In this document: piece by piece, positions 1 through 8,100 of the stretch | How positions within the stretch are numbered: position 1 is the first letter of the stretch | Layout: each line of letters starts with the position of its first letter | Source of the DNA: a bacterium | Lineage (GTDB): Bacteria; Planctomycetota; J058; JAJDCP01 | Reading direction: 5' to 3' | NCBI GenBank assembly: GCA_030428695.1 | Contig: JAUIEM010000059.1 | Coordinates: 1-30,950 of the forward strand | Length of the DNA stretch: 30,950 nt | Position numbers and translations under genes: made by a program | The notes under the pieces: generated by a model | Seen by the model: only the letters and a program-made list of their open reading frames with translations | Database searches by the model: none | Told to the model about the DNA's origin: nothing

Positions 1-7
1 TCGCTGA

Positions 8-313
8 CTACGCGCCCGTAGACAGTCCGAAGCGCTTCTGGTGCTCTGCGAGGCACTCTTCGACGAAGTCGCACGCGCTGCAGTGCTTCCGGGCGATGCT
101 CCCATCCGGCTGCTCCGGTCCCAGAAGTCCGCTTCCCATATGGAATCCGAAGCAGCGGGGGTGATGCTCGTTGACTTCGTGGACCCAGATGCAGTTGGGA
201 GGACAGAAACCGGCCCGCTCCTTGCGGCAATCCTCCCCCCAGACACAGGACTCCTCATAGGCTTCCGGGTTGAGTCCCTTCTCGCTGAAGTCATCCGGTT
301 CCGTTTCGCTCAC
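8..313 (-). CDS. Small cysteine-rich protein, unknown function
   Basis: This 101-residue protein starts at GTG (311-313) and ends at TAG (8-10). I do not recognise the family. It has eight cysteines, at residues 23, 29, 37, 41, 54, 78, 81 and 87, arranged as C-x5-C, C-x3-C and C-x2-C-x5-C, with several histidines between them (residues 45, 50, 51 and 58). The spacing suggests one or two zinc or iron-sulfur sites, which is inference only. There is no signal peptide or membrane span, so it is probably cytoplasmic. It lies 103 bp downstream of the large lipoprotein gene on the same strand and could be co-transcribed with it. No strong Shine-Dalgarno sequence precedes the GTG, so the start is uncertain. 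The regular cysteine pattern argues that it is a real gene. Confidence 0.6.
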   Translation of the reverse strand: MSETEPDDFSEKGLNPEAYEESCVWGEDCRKERAGFCPPNCIWVHEVNEHHPRCFGFHMGSGLLGPEQPDGSIARKHCSACDFVEECLAEHQKRFGLSTGA

Positions 314-416
314 GGTCCGCTCACCGATCTCTCGAGCTGGCGCTCGTCCGTCGGCATCCTAGTTCCCCTCGCGGGACCGTTCAACACCGGCGTCGAGCCA
401 CCGTGCGCGGGCTCCC

Positions 417-3400
417 TCAGGGCTCCCGGTACACCACCCCGTCGAGCCCCGCTACCGTGCCGCTGCCCGCGGAGACGTCGGTGCCGATCGAGGTGCCGGG
501 CGAGGCCGTGCTCGCGTCGTTGTCGAGGAAGATGCTCCCGCCGTTGCCGGCGAAGCCGTTGCTGGTCGCATCCCCGCCGACCGCGGTGAAGGAGCCGCTG
601 CCGCTGAGCGGATCGACGCCGTTGCTGAAGTCGTTGACCGCCAGCACCGAGATGTTCCCGGCGTGGCCGCCGGCCGCCGGCCCGTCGCCGCCGTCGACCG
701 AGGCGCTGGCCGCGATGATGACCTCGCCGCCGGCGTAGAAGATGTTGCCGCCGAGGCCGCCGTAGCCGCCGCCCGCGAAGATCGACGAGGCCCCGCTGCA
801 GGTCACGATGCCGCTCAGGGTCAGCTCGCCGCCGGCGGTGTTGGTGCTGCCGTCGAGGTTGCTGACCGCGATCACGCCGCCGAAGCCGCCGGGCCCGTGG
901 GCGCTCGGCCCGCCGTCGGCGGACAGGTCGGTCGCCAGGGTGAAGGTCTCGCCCTCGGCGTCGGCGAGGTGGACGATCGAGATCAGGCCGCCGTTGCCCC
1001 CTTCGAGGAAGTAGCCGGGGGTGACGGTGGTCGAGTCGCCGCCGCCGTCGACGCTGATGCTGCCGGACAGGTCCCAGACCTCGGTCGCCGTGCTGTTGTC
1101 GGCGTCGTCGCTGATCGTCACGGTGCCGCCGTAGCCGAAGCGGTCCCCGGTCGGGACGTCGGCGCCGTCCGCGATCAGCGCGCCGCTCAGGGTCAGCCCG
1201 TCCTGGGCGCGCACGGTGATGCTGCCCGCGTCGGCGCTGGTGCTGTCGCCGGAGACGTCGATGGAGCCGGTGATCGAGATGTCGGCGTCCGCGTCGGTGT
1301 CCGCGCTGCTGACGTCGACGGTCACGTTGCCCGATGGCGCGGTGATCGCGCCGGCGATCGAGATGTTCTCCTGCGCGGCGGTGCTCGTGTGCTCGCCGAC
1401 GGTCAGGGTGACGGTCGCGCCGTCCTCGACCAGCTGCACGGTGCGGGTCGAGGGCAGGGTGATCTCGCCCTCGCGCACCAGGCAGCTGAAGGAGCTCCCG
1501 AACACCATGTGGGCACCGTTGAGGTTGATGTCCCCCTCGTCGTTGACGCTGGTCGTGTCGTCGGTCGAGCTGCCGATGCGGGCGCTGAACGAGCCCCCGT
1601 ACAGGCTGCCGGCGCTCAGATCGATGTTCGCATCGTCGGTGAGGTCGGCGTCGACGTGGACGAGGACGATGCTCGCCCCCGTGGTCGGCACCAGGGTGTC
1701 GCCGTAGCCGATGGTGCCGCTGACGAAGATGTCCGGGTCGGTCGTGTTCGAGCCGCCGGATGTCCCCTGGGTGCTGATCGTGCACGACGGGGCGCTGGTG
1801 AAGCTCTCGTTCGAGGTGATCGTGCCGGTCACGTTGACCGAGTACTCGCTGGCGATGCTGTGGACGTCGGCCCAGCTGGTGCCGGCGTAGGAGAGCTGGA
1901 AGGCGTTGCCGTCCGAGGGCTCGACGATGTTCGAGAAGCTGACGCTGTTCGCCTGCTCGCTGCTCGCCGCGATCGTCCCCGTGAAGTTGATCGGGCGCCC
2001 GCGGAAGCCGACCGTGAAGTCGTCGTCGAGGTCGAAGTCGCCGGACAGCGCGCAGGCCGCGTCCGCCTCGAGGCTGAGGTTGCCGACGTTGGCGTTGAGC
2101 GTGAAGTCGCCGGCGTTCCCGCCGACCGCCTCGAAGCGCCCCGACCAGGTCACCGCGCCGCCGTCGACCAGCGCGGTGAAGTTCCCCGCGGTGCCTTCGC
2201 TGGCGCCGGTGAAGAAGTCCCGTCCGCCGCTCGCGCAGACCACGCCGGTCACCGTCAGGTCGCCCTCGTTGCCGTTGTTGCCGTTGGTCCCGCACTGGAC
2301 GCTGATCGCCCCGCCGCTGCCCGCGCTGCCGGCATCGCTGTCGACCGCGTGGCCACCGGCGCTGAACACCCGGCCGGCGATCGTGACGTCGCCGTCGTCG
2401 GCGTCGGTGCCGCCGCCCGCGATGGTCAGCGTGACGTTGCCGCCGGCCCCCGCGCTGATGTCGGCGCTGCCGCTGAAGTCGATGTCGCTGCCCGGCCGCG
2501 GGTCGCCGTACAGGGCGCAGCTCCCGCCGACCGCCCAGATCAGGCCGCTGCTGGGGATGCTGATGAAGTCGAGCTCCGCCTGGACCACCACCGCCCCCGC
2601 GTCGCCGGCCTGGCTGTCCGAGCCGTCCCCGTCCTGACGGGCGAAGCCGCCCTGGGTGAGGATGCTGCCCGCGACGGTCACGCTGATGCCGGAGAGCAGG
2701 CCGATGTCGCCACCGGACGCGCCCGACAGGCCGGTCGCCCGGTCGTCGGAGGAGCCGCCGAGCGCCGCGAGCACGCTGCCCTCGTCGAGGCTGATCGCCC
2801 CAGCGCTGCTGTCCCCGAGGGAGATGCTGCCGCCGTCGCCGCCCTGGCTGTCGCTGCCGCCCGCGCCGAAGCCGCCGAAGCGCCCGGCTGTTCCGCCGCA
2901 GGCCGACAGCACCAGCGCGGAGGTGTCGCTGTTCGCGACCACGACCGCGTTGCCGCCGTCGACCAGGAAGCTGCCGCCGTCGCCCGCGGTCACGTCGCTG
3001 CTGGTCACCGTCGAGGCGTTGCCGCCGGTCAGCTCGTAGGAACCGCCGATGATCGTGATGTCCCCGAAGTTGTCGGTGCCGGTGTCGTCGCGGGTCAGGA
3101 CCACCGAGCCGCCGCTGCCGCCGACGAAGCCGCCCGCGCTCGGGCTGGCGGTCACGTAGGCCGGCAGGCCGCTGACGCTGGCGCCGAAGGAGCTGCCGCC
3201 GCGGGCGAGCACGGTGTTGGTCGCGAGGGTGACGTCGACGGCGCTGCTGAAGGTCGTGATCCCCAGGCTTCCGGCCGGGCCGCCGGTCGAGCCGGAGCTG
3301 TCGGCGCCGTCGAGGTCGATCGTCGAGGTGGCGATCTGGACCGTGAAGCCGGACACGATGTTGATCTGGAGGCTGCCGGAGCTGCCGACCGTGGTCGCGA

Positions 3401-4997
3401 AGGAGAACGGCCCGCCCGTGATCCTGCCCGCCTTGAGGTCGATCTGGCTGTCGACGCAGATGAAGCGCTGGGTGTAGATGACGATGCTGCCGCCGTCGCC
3501 GGCGTAGCTCCCCTGGCTGCCGCTCCCAGCGGTGTGGAAGACACCGTCATCCTGGCCAGCGAGGACGATGCTCGCGCCGTTGAAGACGACGATCGCGGCC
3601 GGCGCGGCCTCCGTGCCGATCTGGATGTCGAAGGCCGAGCCGTCGGTGTCGAGCGCCGACACGATCGAGCCGGCGATGGTCAGCGTGTCCGACTGGATCT
3701 CCCCGGCCCCGGTCGGCGTCAGGTCGACCCCGAGGGTGTCGCTGCCGCTGATCGTGCAGGTGTTCGGGAAGGCCGCGTTGGAGGTGTAGGTCGTCTCGCT
3801 CGCGTCGCTGCCGCCGAGGGTCGGGGCGGCGACCACCGGCAGGGTGCCGGAGGTCGTCAGCGAGCCCGTGAAGCTGCCGATCGAGACGCTCCCCGCGCTG
3901 CCGGCGTCCTGGTCGCTGGAGCTCGGCGACCAGACGCCGCCGCCGTCGGTGCGCACCAGGGGCGAGCGCGCGATCGAGAACAGGGTGTCGCTCAGGGTGG
4001 CGGTGAAGGTGCCCGCGCTGCGCTGGCTGGTGCCGCTGACCTCACAGCTCACCGCGACCTCGGTCAGGGCGCTGGTGGTCGGCAGCTCCTTGGCGACGTT
4101 GAGCAGGAAAGGCAGCGTCGTCGTCGACCCGGACGCGATCTGCAGGCCCTCTCCGAGAGCGGGGTTCGAGCCGCTGCGGTCGCCGTCGAAGCTGCTCGGG
4201 TCGCGGTAGTCGGCGAAGGCATTGATGTAGGAATTCAGGTCGAGGGTGTCCGACACGAAGCGCAGGGTGGCGAGGTCGAGCCGGATGTCGTCAGCGGTCG
4301 CGTTGGCGATCACGACGTCGACGCCGATGCCGCTCATCCCCGGGGCGATGACCATGTCGCTCGGCAGCTTCGCGTCGAGGGCGATCGAGCTGACGCTCAG
4401 CCCGCCGGGCGTGACGTACAGCCAGGCGCCGTTGTGGCCGAGGGAGGTCACGCCCTCGAAGCGGTCGGTGTGCTCGGAGTCGGGGTTGCGGGCGATGATG
4501 TCCGCGTAGCCGTCGAGCGCGACGCCGTTGGTGTCGGTGATCGGGCTGGAGGGAGGCACGACGGCGATGCAGTTCTCCGAGATCCACGCGCCGTTCATGT
4601 CATCGAGGGAGAGCTGGCCGGAGGTGGTCGTCAGGGAGGTGTCGGAGGGCACCCACTCCAGGGTGGTGCGGGTGTCGAAGTTGGTGCCGACGATCAGGAT
4701 CGAGGCGGTGTCCTCGAGGGGCCCGAAGTTCGACTCGAACAGGCCGCCGGTCGTCGGACCCGCGGGCTCGCCGGTCGCGGCGAGCTGGCCGTAGACCGAG
4801 GTCGGGTTGAAGATCGCCTCGTCCTTCAGGTCCTCGAAGTCCTCGCCGAACACGCTGTACTCGTCGTCGGTGGCGTGCAGGATGAAGTGGATCTTCGGCT
4901 GCACGAGCTCGGTGGAGGCCTTCCTCCGCCGGGCGCAGCCGATGACGACGAAACAACACAGGATCGCGAGCGCGATCCGGGGACGCGGCGTTCTCAT
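417..4997 (-). CDS. Giant Gly/Asp/Ser-rich surface lipoprotein, probable beta-helix/adhesin-like
   Basis: This 1526-residue protein has a clear lipoprotein signal: Arg-rich n-region, hydrophobic core, and lipobox V-I-G-C with Cys21. The ATG at 4995-4997 follows a strong AGGAGG about 5 nt upstream. Residues about 95-150 (SILIVGTNF ... VVPP) resemble an IPT/TIG-like immunoglobulin fold. From about residue 350 to the end the protein is low in Lys and rich in Gly, Asp, Ser, Thr and Val. Irregular modules there alternate Gly-rich turns (GGDGG, GGNGG) with short beta strands such as ISIVHL and LTLSGIV. This is the texture of secreted right-handed beta-helix or autotransporter-passenger proteins. 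No C-terminal beta-barrel or sorting tag is visible. A role in cell-surface structure or adhesion is inferred. It lies downstream of the large kinase gene on the same strand, with a 189-bp gap. Confidence 0.8.
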   Translation of the reverse strand: MRTPRPRIALAILCCFVVIGCARRRKASTELVQPKIHFILHATDDEYSVFGEDFEDLKDEAIFNPTSVYGQLAATGEPAGPTTGGLFESNFGPLEDTASILIVGTNFDTRTTLEWVPSDTSLTTTSGQLSLDDMNGAWISENCIAVVPPSSPITDTNGVALDGYADIIARNPDSEHTDRFEGVTSLGHNGAWLYVTPGGLSVSSIALDAKLPSDMVIAPGMSGIGVDVVIANATADDIRLDLATLRFVSDTLDLNSYINAFADYRDPSSFDGDRSGSNPALGEGLQIASGSTTTLPFLLNVAKELPTTSALTEVAVSCEVSGTSQRSAGTFTATLSDTLFSIARSPLVRTDGGGVWSPSSSDQDAGSAGSVSIGSFTGSLTTSGTLPVVAAPTLGGSDASETTYTSNAAFPNTCTISGSDTLGVDLTPTGAGEIQSDTLTIAGSIVSALDTDGSAFDIQIGTEAAPAAIVVFNGASIVLAGQDDGVFHTAGSGSQGSYAGDGGSIVIYTQRFICVDSQIDLKAGRITGGPFSFATTVGSSGSLQINIVSGFTVQIATSTIDLDGADSSGSTGGPAGSLGITTFSSAVDVTLATNTVLARGGSSFGASVSGLPAYVTASPSAGGFVGGSGGSVVLTRDDTGTDNFGDITIIGGSYELTGGNASTVTSSDVTAGDGGSFLVDGGNAVVVANSDTSALVLSACGGTAGRFGGFGAGGSDSQGGDGGSISLGDSSAGAISLDEGSVLAALGGSSDDRATGLSGASGGDIGLLSGISVTVAGSILTQGGFARQDGDGSDSQAGDAGAVVVQAELDFISIPSSGLIWAVGGSCALYGDPRPGSDIDFSGSADISAGAGGNVTLTIAGGGTDADDGDVTIAGRVFSAGGHAVDSDAGSAGSGGAISVQCGTNGNNGNEGDLTVTGVVCASGGRDFFTGASEGTAGNFTALVDGGAVTWSGRFEAVGGNAGDFTLNANVGNLSLEADAACALSGDFDLDDDFTVGFRGRPINFTGTIAASSEQANSVSFSNIVEPSDGNAFQLSYAGTSWADVHSIASEYSVNVTGTITSNESFTSAPSCTISTQGTSGGSNTTDPDIFVSGTIGYGDTLVPTTGASIVLVHVDADLTDDANIDLSAGSLYGGSFSARIGSSTDDTTSVNDEGDINLNGAHMVFGSSFSCLVREGEITLPSTRTVQLVEDGATVTLTVGEHTSTAAQENISIAGAITAPSGNVTVDVSSADTDADADISITGSIDVSGDSTSADAGSITVRAQDGLTLSGALIADGADVPTGDRFGYGGTVTISDDADNSTATEVWDLSGSISVDGGGDSTTVTPGYFLEGGNGGLISIVHLADAEGETFTLATDLSADGGPSAHGPGGFGGVIAVSNLDGSTNTAGGELTLSGIVTCSGASSIFAGGGYGGLGGNIFYAGGEVIIAASASVDGGDGPAAGGHAGNISVLAVNDFSNGVDPLSGSGSFTAVGGDATSNGFAGNGGSIFLDNDASTASPGTSIGTDVSAGSGTVAGLDGVVYREP

Positions 4998-5186
4998 ACC
5001 TTCCTCCTGGCCCCCGGACGAAGCTCCGGCGTGGCCTCAACGGTGTGTAGGGATCTGGTCTCTATATCGGGCGATCCCCGCTTGCGCGACAGCCCCCCCG
5101 GGGCTGCCGATGCCGATGCCGGACGCGCTCGCGCCCGCGCCGACGGGCCGCTACCCGTGACCCCGCCGCCGGACGAGTCCAGGCGC
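4998..5186 (-). promoter_or_regulatory. Intergenic region with hairpin, between kinase and giant lipoprotein genes
   Basis: This 189-bp gap lies after the kinase stop and before the lipoprotein start, read on the minus strand. It contains a short perfect hairpin at 5090-5106 (CAGCCCC, loop CCC, GGGGCTG) about 80 nt past the kinase stop, which could be a terminator although no T-tract follows. Nearer the lipoprotein start lies an AT-richer patch whose minus-strand reading contains TATAGA (around 5070), a possible -10 with no convincing -35. The strong AGGAGG ribosome site of the lipoprotein is at the left edge. The lipoprotein may therefore have its own promoter, but the evidence is weak. Confidence 0.3.
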
Positions 5187-8100
5187 TCAGTCGGGGAGCG
5201 CCGGATAGCGGAGCCCGGCCTGTCGGATCCAGGCCCGCACCCGCGCCTCTTCCTCGAGACGGTTCTGGTGCTGGCGCGCCTGGAAGACCGCGAGCGGATC
5301 CTCCGGGGGCAGCAGCGCCAGACCGTCCGCGCGCCGCAGCGCCCGGCAGAGGAGCTCGCCCTGCGCCCGCTGCAGGAACGCCGGCAGGGGCCCCTCGGTG
5401 CGGGCGGCGCGGGCGAGGAAGGCGTCGGCCAGGGCCCCCTGCGCGACCGGGTCGGTCGCCGCCTGCCAGCTGCGCAGCTGGGCCTCGAGGGCGAGCTCCG
5501 GCGCGACCCCGGGCAGCCCGCAGACGACCGCCGCCAGCGCGGGATGCAGCTCGGCCAGGCGCATGTCGGACCCGAGCTCCGCGAACACCTCAGCGAAGGA
5601 CTGCTCGATCGCCGCGGCCGGCTCCCCCGGGTACAACAGCGGCCGCAGCGCCGCCCCCACCGAGGCCCACAGCCGCACGCCGGCGTCGCAGTCCTGGGGC
5701 CGCTCGAGCAGCCAGCGGACCAGCGCGAGCAGCTCCTCATCGCTGCCGAGCAGCGCAGCGAAGTCCCCGCCCTCGCACAGCGCTGCCTCGAACCGCGCCT
5801 CGCGGGCCCGGGCCTCGAGCAGCGCGCGCACCGCGGGCTCCGCCGCCCGCTCCGCGGCCGCGAGGAACAGCGCCGCCGCCTCGTGCGCCGGCGCGGGATC
5901 CCCCGTCAGGCCCGCGCGGGCGAGCAGGCTGCCGGCACGCAACGCGGGGAAGCTCTCGAGCAGACGCGCGCGCTCGGGATCATCCGCCGCGACCGGACGC
6001 ACCGCGCCGAACAGCGCGAGCCGCTCGAGGGCGAGCTCGCAGCCCTCGCCGAAGATCGAGTCCGCGATCCCGAGCAGGTACAGGCCGCGCAGGGGCACGA
6101 CCGCCTCGCAGGAGTAGTCGAAGTGCGCGAGGAGCTCTTCCGTCGCCCGGTCGGACACCGTCAGCCGCGCCCGCTGCGAGCCCGGCAGGACCATCAGGTC
6201 GACCCGCAGCGGGCGCCCGATCAGCCAGTCGGCGACCGCGCCCTCGGTCCCGGCGGGAAACGGCGTCGCGCGCAACCACAGCCGGTTGACCTGGTTGCCC
6301 CCCAGGCAGCGCATGCGCAGGCCGGCTGCGAAGCCGGCCCGGCCGTCCCACAGGCCGGCGGGATCGATCAACCCGACGCACAGCTCGGCGCTCCACGGCA
6401 GCGAGCGCAGCTCGAGGTCCATGACCAGCCGCCAGGGGCCGCCCTCGAGCCGCACCGGGATGCCGGCGAAGGCAGCCCGCTGCGGAGCGGGCGCGAGGCG
6501 CTCGCCGGTGGGCCGGGCGCTCCAGGCCAGGCCGTCGGGGCGGGCCCGGCTGCGGAAGCGCAACGAGGCCCAGTCGGCGAAGGGCGCGGGCGACGCGATC
6601 AGCTGCGCGGCGAGCTGCTCCTCGCCGGCGGACGGCCCGGCCCCCGGCGGGGCCGCGACGCGGACGCGGTGGCCGCGCCAGTCGAGAACCGGCGCCGCGA
6701 AGCGCGCGGCAAGCCGGTCGAAGCGCTGCGCGGCCTGGCTCAGCGTGCGTTGAGCGAACGGATCGAGCGCGTCGGAGCTCGCCCAGCGCCAGACCAACGC
6801 GGCGGCCTCGGCGAAGGCGGGCCTCCGCCAGGCGAGATCGTCGAGCCGCGCGAGCAGGTTCGGGACCAGGTCCGGATGGGGCTCGATGGTCGGCAGCGTG
6901 TCCCAGAGCTCGCGGCGTTGGAAGTCGACCGCGAGGTTGCTCAGGATCAGGCGCTCGAGCGCGACCCGCTGCCCGGAGCCCTCGGCGAGAGCGGCCCGCG
7001 CGACCCGGACGGCGTCCTTCGGCAGGCCGAAGCGGGCGAGGAAGGAGGCGATCGCGACGGCGTCGGGGGTGCCGGCGAGCCAGCGCTCGGTCGGCACCTC
7101 GCGCTCGGCGATGGCGGCGAGGTCGGCGTCCTCGGCGGGGCGAAAGCGCACGATCCACGGCAGGAAGCCGTGCTGGTACCAGGTCCCGCTCGCCTCCTCG
7201 AGGAGGTAATGCATGCCGTGGACCACGACCGGCTCCGGGGCCTCGCCCGGAAGCGGCACCCGCACCAGGGTGGCGCCGTGCCAGCCGTGGAAGATCTCGA
7301 AGGAGGGCCCGTCTCGCGGCTGGCACCGGTACACGCTGAACAGCAGCTCGTCGTCGGGCACCTCGACGATCCACTCCGCCCGCGGCAGGCGCACGAGGCG
7401 CGTACCGTCCCAGCGCAGCTCGGCGTAGCCGAAGGGCGGGGGCTCCTCGCCGCGGATGGTGAAGAAGGGCGCCTCCTGCTCCTCCATCCAGGACCAGGTC
7501 GCGAGGCGCAGCTCGCCGTCCGGGCCGGGGAGCACGCCGACGTGGTTGTTCCCGAGCCGCTCGAAGGCGCGCAGGCGGAAGCGTCGCCCGGGGGTCAGCT
7601 GCCAGATCTCGACCGAGAAGTGGTTCCAGATGCCGAGGCCGAGGATCAGCTCCAGGCTGCCGTCCCCGTCGAGGTCGGCGACGTGGGCGCTGCGCACCTC
7701 GCTGCCCGGCACCCCGAGCTCGAGCTGCAGCTCCGGCGCGTCGTCCGGATGGGGCTGGCGCACGTCGACCTCCGGCCCGAAGCTGCCGTCGGGCTCGCGG
7801 AACCAGACGAGCAGGCGGCCGACCGCGAAGCCCGTCGGGAGGAGCAGGTCGCGCCGCCCGTCCCCGTCGAGGTCGGCGAGCTGGAAGCTCCCGTGTCCGG
7901 CGGGCACCGGCGCGTCGAGCACCGGCGGGTCGCCCTCGAGGTCGGCGAAGACCAGCACGCGCCCGGGGAAGAACAACGCCAGACCGACCTCCCCCGGCGC
8001 GAGCTCGAGCACCTGCCAGGAGCCGAGGGGCGTGTCGGCGAGCCCCCGCTCGCGCAACCGCTCCGCGAGGTCGACGCGGGCGAGCTCGCGCAGCTCCCAC

